64,000 bases of DNA, from contig CP092877.1 in assembly GCA_030710605.1 (NCBI GenBank), positions 44,004,406 to 44,068,405 of the forward strand, in the 5' to 3' direction. The stretch's first letter is position 1. Every line of letters begins with the position of its first letter. The notes beneath the pieces were generated by a model. It saw only the letters and a list, made by a program, of their open reading frames with translations. It ran no database searches and had not been told where the DNA came from. Positions 1 through 10,680 of the stretch are shown piece by piece. A program made the position numbers and the translations under genes. Source of the DNA: Cordylochernes scorpioides. Its lineage: Eukaryota; Arthropoda; Arachnida; Pseudoscorpiones; Chernetidae.

Positions 1-2
1 CT

Positions 3-1421
3 TTGAGAAAATTGACAATGAAAAATTCAACATGGTCATGGAGCAAGAATCATCAAGCTGCATTTGAACAAATCAATGATCTAGCCTCAAAAGCACCAAT
101 TTTAAGATATTTTGATGCGGACAAATCTATAGCTATACAATGCGATGCAAGTAAACATGGACTTGGAGCTACCCTACTACAAGAAAGCCAGCCAATAATT
201 TTTGCATCTAGAAGTCTAAGCAAGACTGAGCAAAACTATGCTCAGATAGAAAAAGAATGTCTTGCAATTGTTTTTGCATGCGAAAGATTTCATCAGTACA
301 TTTTGGGCAAATGTCAAGTGATTGTGCAAACTGATCACAAGCCTCTTTTGTCAATATTTAAGAAATCTATTCTTAAAGCGCCACAAAGACTCCAAAGAAT
401 GCTTTTAAGACTGCAAAGATATAACTTAGAACTAGAACATGTCCAAGGATCTCAAATGCACTTGGCGGACATCTTTTCAAGAGCTTGCATCAAAGATGTA
501 AGGAATGAAAATCTGAAATATGATGTGTATCCCATTGACATCATTTACAAAGAAATTGCCACAGTCAATGTTATGGAAACATTAAGTGTATGCAGTGACA
601 CTGTCCTGAGAATTAGAGAAGAAACATCATCTGATCCTATTCTGTGTGAAGTGAAGAAACTTATTCTAAATGGATGGCCACCAAATAAAAATCAAACTTC
701 AATGCCAACCAGAGAATATTGGAATTTTAGAGAAGAATTAACAGTTCAAGATGGAATCATACTAAAGAATGATAGAATTGTAATTCCAAATAAATTAAGA
801 GCAGAGATGATAATAAAAACCCATCAAGGACATATTGGAATTAATTCAAGTATGCGAAGAGCAAGAGACAATATCTTTTGGCCAGGAATGAATGCACAAA
901 TAGGGCAAGAAATTGAAAATTGTTCTATTTGTCTATCAAATTCACAGAATCAAGTGAGAGAACCAATGAAATCTCACAAAATTCCAAATTATCCCTGGGA
1001 AAGAATATCTCTTGATATATTCGAAATCTTCAAACAGAATTACTTAATAATAGTGGATCATTACTCAGATTTTTTTGAAGTTGAATGCCTAGAAAATACA
1101 ACATCTGAATACATAATTGAATGCTGCAAAAGACAATTCAGCAGATATGGAATTCCTCAAATTATAGTCTCAGACAATGGAAGGCAATTTACATCAACTG
1201 AATTCCAAAAATTCAGCAAAGAATGGCAATTTCAACATTCTACATCATCACCACTTCACAGTCAGGGAAATGGAAAAGCTGAAGCGGCAGTTAAAATAGC
1301 CAAAAACTTACTGAAGAAATCTAAACAAGAAAATAGTGATTTTTGGCAAAAATTTGTTAAATTGGAGAAATACACCCACTATAGACATAGATTCAAGCCC
1401 AGTACAAAGAATCATGTCTAG
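3..1421 (+). pseudogene. Ty3/gypsy pol fragment: RNase H and integrase core
   Basis: This is the 3' half of a Ty3/gypsy polyprotein; the protease and reverse transcriptase lie left of the window. About residues 25-165 are the RNase H domain attached to RT, with the first Asp in QCDASKHG and a later TDHKPL motif. A zinc-binding integrase segment follows (HQGHIG, then CSIC, roughly residues 275-312). The integrase core has its Asp in SLDIF, the second in VSDNGRQF and the Glu in GKAEAA. The frame is lost near 1360-1420 and the protein continues one frame over in the next entry. A mature element would use this region to degrade template RNA and insert cDNA. The frameshift makes this copy defective unless it is a sequence error. 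Confidence 0.9.
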
Positions 1422-1980
1422 AAGAACTAGAGCTATACTGCCAATTCACCCAAATTTACTTAAACCATCAATTCCAGAAAATATTCCAGATAATATATCC
1501 ATCAAAAGACAACAGGCAAAATACTACTATGATAGAAAATCTAAAAATTTACCAGACTTAGACATAGGACAAGAAGTGTATGTCAGAACACCCAATACCA
1601 CCCCATCATGGTCCAAAGCTAACATCACAAATGAACACAACACAAGATCCTATGATGTGAATATTCATGGTAGAACCCACAGAAGAAATAGAACATGGAT
1701 TAAACCACAACAGGCTTCAGCAAATCAAAAATCTACAAACAATCAAGAAGAAGGAAGAAAAGAAAGCATTGATCAAGAACAAACTGTATCAAATTGCTTA
1801 CCATCTACTTCATCAGCAGGAGGAGACAACATTGTGAAAAGAACCCGAATTGAAACTACCGAATGCAGAATCCTATCAAAGAGTGACAGCCCCACGGTAA
1901 GTGAACCTGAGAATGCTGCATCAGAGACTAGAACCAGATCAGGTCGACTGGTGAAAAAACCAAGTAGATTTAAAGACTAG
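1336..1980 (+). pseudogene. Ty3/gypsy integrase C-terminus (frameshifted continuation)
   Basis: This frame picks up the integrase at the LNWRNTP motif that the preceding reading frame loses, so a one-base-type frameshift lies between about 1360 and 1420. It then encodes the usual KYYYDRK and IGQEVYV segment of the gypsy integrase C-terminus, followed by a charged, Ser/Thr-rich tail that ends in an arginine/lysine-rich stretch (RSGRLVKKPSRFKD). The stop is at 1980, 15 bases before the 3' LTR, leaving only the polypurine tract between. No envelope-like frame follows. Confidence 0.85.
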
Positions 1981-1995
1981 TGAAAAAAGGGAAGA

Positions 1996-2151
1996 TGTTA
2001 GGTTATTCAGTGATTGAATATATCATCATCACAAGTTAATGTTTTGGTTCATGTAGGATGTGTAAAATAACATATTACAATAGAGGCCATTGAATAAAGA
2101 TACGTCTTCATGATGAGTTAGTGATTTGTTGTTTTGTACAAGACACTAACA
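1996..2151 (+). repeat. 3' LTR of the left-edge gypsy element
   Basis: The LTR starts TGTTAG directly after a purine tract (AAAAAAGGGAAGA) and ends CTAACA, a perfect 6-bp inverted terminal repeat. An AATAAA signal lies at about 2094. At 156 bp it is short for the family. The 5' LTR is outside the window, so the target duplication cannot be tested. It abuts repeat copy A at 2164. Confidence 0.8.
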
Positions 2152-2163
2152 AACAAACACTTT

Positions 2164-2814
2164 CCTTTCAATGCCGTTTCTTTCTTCTATTCCGCCAGCA
2201 ATTTCTGAGCTGGATCATCTGATAATCACAATGGTCAGGTCCACTTATGAAGTCAATTATCTTGAGATTTTTCTTTCAATATATTCTCAGTTGCTTGCTC
2301 TTTCTCTTTATAATTCGATTCTCGCCTGCTTCTTCTATCAAGTTTTGATCACTATTTGGTATTTTAAATTTAATAGACATCTCATGTCAGCTTTCAAGTC
2401 AGGAAGCAATACTCTGGAGGATTATAGGTTTAATGGCCACAACTTCATACAGCTATTAGTCTTTTCTCACAAACGTAACGATCTTATATTTGTAATTTTG
2501 ATCGCTTCCAGTTCTCATATATAATAGGAAATTATTTAAGATATTTTCTAAACACGATAAATTATATTTTATTTGAAAGAGTTGGAAACCCATTGTTGCA
2601 TGGGACGCTATTCTTTTATAAATTAGATTAATATATAATTTTTAAATATCGTTGATTTTTTTCAAATTAAATATTCTAATAAAAGCAATCCTTGTTAGAT
2701 AGTTTGTAACATATCTAAAAATACACCATAGCATTGATACTCCTCATTGTTTTTAAAATAGTATATATAAACTGGTGTCCAAAATTATGTAAACAACAAC
2801 ACACAATATCATAT
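2164..2814. repeat. Segmental duplication block 1, copy A
   Basis: About 650 bp that match 17033-17699 in the same orientation with scattered substitutions. The open frame inside (2171-2524) is not conserved as protein between the copies, so I do not call a gene. The block carries ACTGGTGTCCAAAA near 2772, a motif that recurs at 17654 and 43557 and resembles a Tc1-type transposon end. Confidence 0.85.
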
Positions 2815-3033
2815 TTAAAATAAATATCTCTAGTTATTAAACTTAAAGGGTCACAACTGCCAAGAACATTTGAAAAATTAAATATATAAAATATTTTTTC
2901 ACACTTAATATATTTTTTATTTATTAAAGATGCAAACTGTTTCGAGGGAGAATTACAGGTCAACATGTTGATGTATTAAACGATATCGTCTAAATCTCCA
3001 CAATCTTCCAAAGAGGGGTTTAGCTGACAAAGT
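2815..3033. other. AT-rich non-coding DNA
   Basis: No coding or RNA signal is visible. This stretch has no counterpart in copy B, where a Helitron end begins at the matching position. Confidence 0.5.
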
Positions 3034-3041
3034 GGCTAGAC

Positions 3042-3246
3042 CAGGGGTCGGCAAACTCTTGAGTAGGAAGTGTCAAAAATTGCAATTTACAAATTTTCAG
3101 AATTTTAAAGAGCCACAAAATTGTTTCTTGTAAACAATAAATAGTACTCACATAAATAATATTTGCGTATGGAACTATATAAAGAGCCGCAGTTTCACAT
3201 CCAAAGATACGAATGTGGCTCGCGTGCCGTAGTTTGCCGACCTCTG
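3042..3246. mobile_element. hAT-type MITE
   Basis: Terminal inverted repeats read CAGGGGTCGGCAAACT on the left and AGTTTGCCGACCTCTG on the right. They are flanked by 8-bp duplications that match at 7 of 8 bases (GGCTAGAC at 3034-3041, GTCTAGAC at 3247-3254). The interior has no coding capacity and carries two AAAGAGCC motifs. TIR sequence and 8-bp duplication are both typical of non-autonomous hAT elements. Confidence 0.88.
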
Positions 3247-3419
3247 GTCTAGACCAAATCTATAGCCAAAATATAATAATGTATAGAGGGAAATTTTGAT
3301 ATCTGAGGTAGAGTCTCTGACGGAATCCAACAGCCTGGAACGCTTTCGTGATTAGCTTTTCTTCTTAATCAAGAAATTCTGGAATAATTTAAAATCACCG
3401 ATTAGTTATTCCATAGACA

Positions 3420-4745
3420 ATTGACAATTAAAATAATTTTATTGACATCTTGTCAATACATGCAAAGTGCACAGTCTGCACTATTTAAAAAAAAGAGATA
3501 ATATGGATTATATTAACTATGTACAATGAATATGGCACCTCTGCTAGCGCTGCAGAGTTTGGTGGAGAATCACCAGTGGGTCTCCAGAGACACCACGCAT
3601 TTCGCGATCTACGAAGAATACGTAGATCGCGTACTTCGCCGCTGAGGAGATGGTGATGGCGTGGTCCTCGAGACCAACTGGAAAAATCCAGGACTGCAGG
3701 TCCAGCGGCCGGCCGATGATGGAGAACACCTCTCGGATGACAGGGCGAACGGCGCTGCAGGACCAGTAGCGGTGGGCCAGCGACAGGTAGATGGAGCCAT
3801 AGGCGATGCAGACAGGCTGACTCGACACCAGGTGCTCCGGATGGGGCAGGGCGTGCAGGGCCAGTCGCATTGCGATGTCCGCCACATGGCCCCCGAAGGA
3901 GCAGCGACGGATAGATGAGAAGGGCACATTGGAGGAGGGCACGTGGACCACAGGCGCCCAGCGTCGGAGATACTGTGAGGTGGGAACGGCGGCCAGGCGG
4001 GGATGCTCCAGCATGCGTCGCGCCGTGCGTGTGCATATGCACAGGAACGGAGTGGCTGTCCCGCGTAGCACCACGGCTTCTTCCAAGGACCTCTCCTGGT
4101 AATCGCTCCTATCATTCTCGTTCAGCAGCCGCTGGCAGAATGATCCAAGGGCAGCTGCGTCCTCGTGGACACTCCTTGTCGTCCTGGTATTGAGCGGCCG
4201 ATCAAGGCCCGCCATGTCTCGGACTCGCACTCCGACCCACCTTGAGGGAGCTCGAAGCGATGGAGTCGCTAGGAACCTGCAGGCGCCGACGAGGGGCAGG
4301 TTCAGTAGGGTGGGAGTGGGCACCACCCGGTGGTTCAGGCCCAGGATTGAGGAGGCCTGTTCCCAGAGTTCCAGCAGGCGACGACGACGGGGAAGCACCC
4401 AGGAACTCGAAGATAAGGGAGCCATCCAGGTTCCAGAGCCCGCCAGCCATGAGTAGGCGTTCTTACCTCCAGCTCTTCGTGCAGCCTGAACCCCCTTGAA
4501 GCAGGCGAGCTGGAGTTGGGTGCTGATGTCCAATAACCCCACGCCACCGACGGACACAGGACGTGCCAGGACGCTGCCGGGAAGCCACGCAGTGCGGTCA
4601 AGACCCCAAACAAACCGCGCCAGTCTTGCCTGCAATCTTGAGATAAAGTTATTCCATAGATGGATCAAGCCATCAGCAACTTTCAGTTGCATGATCAGGA
4701 GAGGTCTTTCTCTCAATTTATCTACCTGATTCCAGTACTTTATAT
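3420..4745 (-). pseudogene. 5'-truncated non-LTR retrotransposon, ORF2 C-terminus
   Basis: The open frame (3544-4716, continuing upstream to about 4745) encodes about 390 residues that follow the catalytic part of a LINE-type reverse transcriptase. Near the start are LLIMQLKVADG and the thumb-like RFVWG...RTAWLPGSVL...GGVGLLD segment. The C-terminal third has widely spaced Cys and His residues. The RT active site is missing, as expected from 5' truncation. Downstream on the minus strand (3420-3543) is a short 3' UTR without a clean poly-A. The region is markedly GC-richer than its surroundings. I cannot assign the clade. A diverged relative of the first residues is at 59226-59346. Confidence 0.75.
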
Positions 4746-4769
4746 ATATATATTTTTCATATTATCAAA

Positions 4770-5134
4770 ATAGTTTTCCTTGGAAAAAGAGCCACAGTGG
4801 GTCACTGAAACATTGAAATAAATTTCAGAAAGGCTGAAAATAAATCATTATAAACTCAATAATAAATACTGTAGTGTGTTATAAGTGTTAATGGGGTTAG
4901 AATATAATTCCTTTTCTACATTTCAAAAACAGAATGTCTTTTTGCTTTATTCTCCCAAAATTGAATACTCACCACTTCACGCCATCGACTGACTATAAAA
5001 CTGGGCGGCATGACATGCGACAGTGGCTCCCCTGGTGGCGCAGCTGTTAATTACAAATGGCTTATATATACACACCCATAAGAACAAAACTTAAGAAAGT
5101 GGTAATTCTTTGATATCGTGGGTCACCTATATAT
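4770..5134. repeat. Segmental duplication block 2, copy A
   Basis: Matches 21843-22207 in the same orientation at roughly 95 percent by eye. It begins at the GGAAAAAGAGCCACAGTGGG stretch and runs to the TATA-rich point where the solo LTR inserted. No coding signal. Confidence 0.85.
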
Positions 5135-5138
5135 ATAT

Positions 5139-5635
5139 TGTCGCGTGTAAGGCCTCCAAATGATTACAACCTCCGCCAATGGATGGCGCTTTCGCCTGAT
5201 TCCCTTTTCTAACTGATGTGGAAATCGCCGACTGCTGTGGTCCTGTTTCCTGGGGGAAATGATTGTAAATACACTTTAATGTTGGCCCCAGGTGTAATAT
5301 AAAGTAAATACCCATTGTCTATTATCTCATTTAAATGTAATGTTTAGTAGTGGATGACAATAAAGTCAGTGTTTCAAGTCCTGGTGCAGCCTTCTGTCGT
5401 TACTCTCGCCATTGCCATCATCGCCACGCTGCTGCTGCTCTTCTGGTAAGTCTCTCGTGTCCCCCACCAGTGGTAAGGCCGAGAGATACTGCCAGAGGAA
5501 GGGAGTACCACTGGAGAGGTGGTTCTCAGGACGTTTTTGGGTGGCCTGCAGGGAAGAGCAACGGGAGCCTGAGCAGGTGATTCACGAAGGAGGAAGCGGC
5601 GTAGTCGCAAAGAACCGGTAGGGTCCAGCGCGACA
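5139..5635 (+). mobile_element. Solo LTR, TGTCGCG family
   Basis: Begins TGTCGCG and ends CGCGACA, with ATAT on both sides (5135-5138 and 5636-5639). Copy B at about 22200 lacks it and shows the joined flank. The small open frames inside are therefore LTR sequence, not genes. A diverged relative in the opposite orientation lies at 57627-58110. Confidence 0.88.
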
Positions 5636-5639
5636 ATAT

Positions 5640-5805
5640 TTTTTTAAGGAGACAGAGGAAATTTTGTTCACTCTTGATTATCTCGTGTGTCTTCAGTAAA
5701 GGTCACTGCGTATCAAATATCTTTCAAAGTTATTGTCTGTATTCTGATATATGTACATGCTAAAAGGTGCAGATTCTTTAAGTTCATTTTCCATGAGTGT
5801 AGATA
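5640..5805. mobile_element. Partial Tc1-type MITE, copy A
   Basis: The reverse complement matches the complete element at 62890-63094, including the terminus ACACTCATGG at about 5790-5800. The other end is not present. The equivalent in copy B is about 22210-22375. Confidence 0.65.
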
Positions 5806-6033
5806 GAAAGATTTCATTCTTCCTAATAAAAATACATTTACCCCGCGTTTGTGTAATTAAAAAAATAGGCTGTAAAAAAAAAAAAAAAACACCAAGCTAT
5901 AATTTACCGCCTATACAATATGTCATTATCTGAATAAGACAACAATTCTAGAAGTAGCTTTCAATTTCCTTTTGAACTCTACGTTATATTGTGGCTTTTC
6001 AACCTTCTTGCTAGCTATCAAGATTTTTATTTA

Positions 6034-6834
6034 CACCAATACCTCGCTTTGCCTCGTTTCGTTTTGCGTTTTTTTCGAAGTTGCGTCGCTGCTTAATTTT
6101 TACTGATTTTCACTGCGCGTCGTTAGATTTTCGAAGTTGCGTTGTTTTGGATTCGAGTCTTTAATTTTTTTTTTTTTTTTTGATTTTTTTTTCTTAATAC
6201 ATAAATGAATTGCTAACCGCGCACAACCAAGAATTCTCTAATAAAGAACTATTGCAACAGGAATTGCATTTTGCTAATTAAGAAGATGACAGTGACCGTT
6301 TAATAGAAATCTCCAAAGAACAAAATTTAACCTCCAAACAAATTTCTAAAGCGATGTGTTTGATTGACGAAGCTATGGAGATTTAAAAAAAAAACGATCC
6401 TGACAGCGGAAGGAGTTTAAAGTGTCCCAGGCGGTAGCTACGAATATCAATTGCTACAAGGAAATTTATCTTACGTTGAAAAAAAAAAAAGCTGTTCACA
6501 AAAAATGGACCAATTTTTTGTGAAAGAAAGTCGACCTACTACAATAGCCACTATGGACTCATCATACAGTTATTAATTTTAATTAAATTTTCATAAATTA
6601 AACGAATATGTAGTTTATTTTGTTTAATTGAATACGTTTTTTTGTATATTATTTTTGTTTGAAAAATTTTTACTTTGTTCAATTTTATTTTTAAAAGGTA
6701 GTATTTTCGTAAGCCTGGAACCTATCTTCGATCATTAAATGGTTTTCTATAGAAAATTTATTTTAACTTTGCGTCCTTTCAATTTGTCTCGTGTTTTTTG
6801 GAACGTAACCCCGACGCAAAGCGAGGTATGGGTG
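6034..6834 (+). mobile_element. pogo/Tigger-type element, deleted derivative
   Basis: Ends are CACCAATACCTCGCTTTGC and its near-inverse GCAAAGCGAGGTATGGGTG, each next to a TA. Copy B at about 22626 has the empty site. The interior keeps only the last part of a transposase, so this is a non-autonomous deletion product of about 0.8 kb. Confidence 0.85.
6215..6578 (+). pseudogene. Tigger/CENP-B-like transposase C-terminus relic
   Basis: Read across several frames, the sequence encodes an acidic stretch, then ISKAMCLIDEAMEI, NINCYKEIY and a final MDQFF box. That order matches the C-terminus of Tigger/jerky-type DDE transposases, where the last box resembles the LDRFF motif. Stops and homopolymer-linked frameshifts break it, and the DNA-binding and catalytic domains are absent. 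It lies inside the element with TA-flanked ends at 6034-6834. Confidence 0.6.
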
Positions 6835-6972
6835 TATTTATTCACATTAAGCAACCCATCTGATTAGCAACTATATTTTAAAAATGAAATGTATCTTGAT
6901 CTAATCCAGACCACCTCCAAAAGAGACCAATGGAGTCTTACGCGATTAGTTAAAAAAAAAAAAATTAAAAAT

Positions 6973-7044
6973 GGAGATGCTGGGTATCGATCACAGTACC
7001 TCTCGCATGCTAAGCGAGCGCTCTACCATCTGAGATACATCCCC
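6973..7044 (-). pseudogene. tRNA-Ala(AGC) pseudogene
   Basis: 72 nt, the duplicated partner of the gene at 22780-22851. The acceptor stem and AGC anticodon arm are intact. The D-arm start reads TATCTCA instead of TAGCTCA, and the T arm has two changes that break one stem pair and alter the B box. Internal promoter and folding are therefore probably impaired. Confidence 0.8.
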
Positions 7045-7119
7045 CTGCAATAATAAGGTCCAATAATAATTTTTATTTAAAAGAAAAAATAATTATTTCC
7101 AACTTTTTCACATAATTTC

Positions 7120-7265
7120 CATGAGAGGACATTCGCGCTAGAGGATATCTCTCTACAAAGGACAGTTTTCATTTGCAAAAATTACCATTTTTACTATTTT
7201 GCAACTCTCGCTAAAGGACACTTTGTCTCTGATATTAGGTGTCCTTTACAGGGAGGTTCTACTGT
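7120..7265. mobile_element. pogo-like MITE, copy A
   Basis: Related to the complete element at 59352-59532. The right terminus, TACAGTAGAACCTCC in reverse complement, is intact; the left terminus has lost part of the consensus. Copy B has the same at 23062-23211. Confidence 0.65.
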
Positions 7266-7684
7266 ATTTCAATTAAAAACATTTTACCATGTCATATTTG
7301 TGGGGGTAAAACATCAGTAGGGCCTGGTTCCTTAGTAATAAACCTTCTTAGCAGTTTCGCCAGTTAAATCAAACAGACCATTTAACTATTATATTTGGAT
7401 GTTCACTACTTCTATAGTGCTGGCAATTGAGAGGAATTCATGCTGATGGTATTCTAAGGTGGCCATAAGGGTTTACCACTGATGATCCAGACCCCCACCC
7501 AATATTTTTGGCAGTAATAAAATATTTCTAATTACCAAAATAGCGGTAAAATAATTTCAAATATAGCTTACGCATAGTGCACTAGTAGCTTATCGTTACA
7601 TATACATCATATCGGTTATTTCAACTGGGAGGCTCTTGGCTATCTCGCGGTTCGTCCTACATCAGTTTCATTTCATGCAAAAAC
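7266..7684. repeat. Segmental duplication block, copy A
   Basis: Matches 23212-23620. No coding or RNA signal is visible. Confidence 0.8.
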
Positions 7685-8330
7685 AAGGTTTTAGAGGTAT
7701 ATGTCATAATTTGTATATACCAAGATGTGGCTCCACCACAATATATGCAAATCCAAAAGGTTTTAATTAAGGTTAAGCCTAGCGAACTGGGAGAGAAACC
7801 ATCACCAGGATTTCATTATCCAGGAAGTAAAGGTTATTACCCAGGAACTAATAAAAACTAAGTTCAAAGACCTTCTTCTTCCTGGAGCATGATAATCATG
7901 AGAAGGACAATGGAAGCACCAATATCCAATCAGAGTTGATTATGAATAGCTAACATCCAATCCACAGTCGCCACGAGACGATTTCAACCAATGAGAGCAA
8001 TAGAGAGTTAACGAGGTAAATCTCGGACTCAAGTTAGTCAGTTGGGAGCTCGATACTACAAGAAGCAAGACGTGCTTCAGCCCTTCTCGCTCAGGTAACT
8101 TCAATGTTAGAATAATAGTCAAGTACTCCGTTAGTCAAAAGCCCTTCTCTCCCTAAGTCGCCAGGTCCTATTTTCAATCCCATTCTGTGTCCCTCTCGTT
8201 ATTTCCCCTGTGAGAAAACCTACCATTTCAGCCAACGACTGCGCCAACAATCACCACAAGTCAACCCCCTCAAGTAAGTCAACAGGTTCTTACAACAACC
8301 AATCCAACCAATCCGAACGTTTTAAAATAT
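7685..8330. mobile_element. Copy A-specific insertion, unclassified
   Basis: Copy B runs straight from TTTCATGCAAAAA to ATATATACAAC at about 23622, so about 650 bp were inserted here (or lost from B). The block has no long frame. Its pyrimidine-rich part near 8070-8230 looks LTR-like, but I could not find convincing termini or a target duplication. Confidence 0.5.
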
Positions 8331-8640
8331 TATATATAAATATATACAATCTAATAGATGGCGCGTTATTGATTTGTATTAACTTATGCCTAATTGACCC
8401 TATCCTTATTGTTTTTCGAAGATCATTGCTCGATGCAAATAGTATATATACAGTCGACTCTCGATAATTTGAAACGTTTTCCCGTCCCTTGAAATATACT
8501 CGATAATTTGAATGAAATCGATATTAATTAGTCCCCTCGGTAGTTGAAGTTGAAGGAATAGTATCTTGCTAACAAATGAACATTTGTGAATATAACTGTA
8601 CAAATGTTTAAAATAATAAATCCCAAATTTTGATCAAACT
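8331..8640. repeat. Duplicated block with a pogo-like terminus, copy A
   Basis: Matches 23625-23940. At about 8451 it has ACAGTCGACTCTCGATAATT, which resembles a pogo/Tigger terminal repeat. The opposite terminus is not recognisable. No gene. Confidence 0.55.
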
Positions 8641-9567
8641 ATTGTTTACTTGATTTTATTAATGTGTAAGATTCTATCTGAAAATTAAAATATGAGAGAA
8701 AATGTTGCCGACTTTCTCAAGCCAGACCAGTCCGTGAACTAACTAAACAAAGTTAGAGCTCAAATTTTCCACGCCGAGCGAGACAAGCAGATCTCTTACT
8801 ACTCTACGCTTCTACGCGCCTCAGAACCGACACAAGTAACGATTTCTTCGCAGCTCTCATTATTCAGCCGGGCCGGGCCAGCTGAGCCCAGATTTTTTAG
8901 CGAGATTGTTTTACTATACTGTGTGTGGAAACCACCATGGACTGATGAGAGCTGAATCCATAGTTTCCAGATTGTAATTTTCCAAAGCTGGTGTTATGGC
9001 ATTGTCACCAACCTGAGTCTTCTAATTTCCATAGAAGGCCAATGATGGAAACTTAGCTTCTATTTTCAAAGAAAACACAAGGTAATAAAACCAAATCTAA
9101 ATAAATAAATAATATGTGACTTTCGGTAACAGCATTGTTACCATCTTCAGACAAAAAGTACTGAATGATTTATTCACACAAGGTAATAAGGCAGAGAATC
9201 ACCAGTTTGGATACCATTTGTTACACCGATGCTGTGTCAGAATGATCAAATGAACAAGCAGGATTTATAAGGATCTCTGTACTCGAGCTATTCACCCAAT
9301 TTATTTTTACAGGGCCACACAAACCGTATAACACAGAGATCAGGCGCTGGTCTTGACGGGAAAACTGCTGACAGGTGCCACACATGCCCTTTTCCGTCTT
9401 CAGCCTTTTTTGTCCCAATGGTCCTCGCCGCTGAGCCTTAATCTAGGCCTGTACACAACAATACGATGATTTTCTTATAAATATATAAAATAATATTAGT
9501 CATTTCTGTAGGAGACTGGAAATCTAAACATCCATTATGGAGCTCTAGGAACTGCAATCCCAATGGT
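8641..9567. repeat. Interspersed repeat with stem-loops, copy A
   Basis: Matches 23940-24844. It includes an imperfect palindrome at about 8930-8972 (GGAAAC and ATGGA pairing with TCCAT and GTTTCC) and the hammerhead-like core at 9120-9150. The patch at 8868-8925 also resembles the reverse complement of about 58755-58805. The minus-strand frame at 9221-9418 matches nothing I recognise. Confidence 0.6.
9120..9150 (-). ncRNA. Hammerhead-ribozyme-like core, copy A
   Basis: On the minus strand CTGAAGA (fits CUGANGA) is followed by one base, a 6-bp stem GGTAAC/GTTACC with a 6-base loop, and GAAA. That is the order of the catalytic core of a hammerhead ribozyme. Stems I and III are not clearly formed by the flanks, so activity is doubtful. 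Confidence 0.35.
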
Positions 9568-9775
9568 ATGTTTCTTCATGCATTTTCTCGATCTGAAAGT
9601 TTAGACATAATTTCTCAGGGAAGCCATGGCAGTCAAATGGGACATCCTATACTTCTACATGCCCCATACTCACCAGATATTGCCGCAAATGACTTTCTCA
9701 CATACAGTGAATTGAAAATGTCTCTTGAAGGGCAACAATTTGAGTCACGAGAAGACATAATAGAAAAGTAACAAG
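9568..9775 (+). pseudogene. mariner-like transposase C-terminal fragment, copy A
   Basis: The frame encodes HAPYSPDIAANDF, matching the PYSPDLAPSDY box that contains the third catalytic Asp of mariner transposases, followed by LEGQQFESREDIIE as in the family C-terminus. The N-terminus and first catalytic residues are missing. It differs from the mariner at 10681-11957, so it is a second family. The paralogue in copy B is 27954-28155. Confidence 0.7.
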
Positions 9776-10149
9776 TTTCTCAGAGGCTTGAAAGAAGATG
9801 ACTATAAAAATAATGCTACAAAAATATCGTGATGGCATAAATATTTAGATAGGAAGGAGATTATTTCAAAGATTACTAAATACAATTTTCTTTTAACATT
9901 GTATTTTATTTTATTTGATTTTTAAAAATTATTATCCATAGTACACGTGGTACAGGTCATGATAATCACGGTGGGCTGTTAGCGACTGGTTTTTACTGTA
10001 AGTGCACCACATATCTACACATGTGAAAAGCATTTCGACTTTTGCACTTACAAATGTGCCAGAGCTCCATTTGATTACTTGCACGCGCTGGTGGGGTTGG
10101 ACTTTTGCAAGAATCGGGGGCCATTGGAGAATTTTTTTAATTATAAAAA
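9776..10149. repeat. Non-coding duplicated DNA, copy A
   Basis: Matches 28156-28524. It holds one arm (about 9930-9985) of a diverged inverted repeat whose partner is at about 12010-12065. No gene is visible. Confidence 0.55.
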
Positions 10150-10235
10150 AGTGCCCAATGCTGGATTTGATCCCAGTTCATAGCAGTCGAAAACCAACAG
10201 TTTAGACCATCCTTCCACCGACCCCCCACCCTCTC
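10150..10235 (-). repeat. tRNA-like SINE segment, copy A
   Basis: The minus strand has a degenerate B-box-like sequence in a T-arm-like context (tGGGATCAAATCCaGC) and a D-arm-like start, but no valid anticodon stem. The better preserved partner is at 28525-28610. It is probably the tRNA-derived part of a SINE rather than a tRNA gene. Confidence 0.4.
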
Positions 10236-10680
10236 CCTCTCCCCCCCTTTTGATTTGAGGTGCTCGGAGTTCAGCGCTAACGAGCCAAATATTTGTCACC
10301 GCAGTAAGGAGTGTAGGAATTTTGGGGTACAATCGGACTGAATGATGTCATTTCTATAACAACTAAGTTTCACTCTGCTGTGAATTTTGGAGACATAATT
10401 GATGTTTGAATATCATAATACATGAATATTTCTGTAAATTTTCCTTATTTAGATTATTTATTTTTAAGTAAAAAAGTATAAAATAGTTAGTCTTAATATA
10501 GTAGCTGGTTATGCGATGAAAACATAACACTATGTGTGGGCATAGTCTGGTTGGTAGACAACATCTGTTGACTCTGTTAGCTTGTGTAAGCAGTATTGAA
10601 ACATCTCTGAGATAACATGGGTGGATTGAACATAGAAAGAGAGAGAGCACCATTTCTCTTTAAATATACAATAAATTTTT

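Noticed and set aside
2171-2524. A 117-codon frame in duplication block 1
   Set aside because: The copy at 17033 has stops and frame changes in it and no motif is present; codon pattern looks like chance AT-rich sequence.
3485-4613. Many frames on both strands in the GC-rich block
   Set aside because: They are shadows of the single non-LTR frame at 3544-4716; GC-rich DNA lacks stops in other frames.
8930-8972. CTGATGAG inside an imperfect palindrome, at first taken for another hammerhead core
   Set aside because: The second conserved box reads GAAT, not GAAA, and the pairing segments enclose the core as a simple hairpin.
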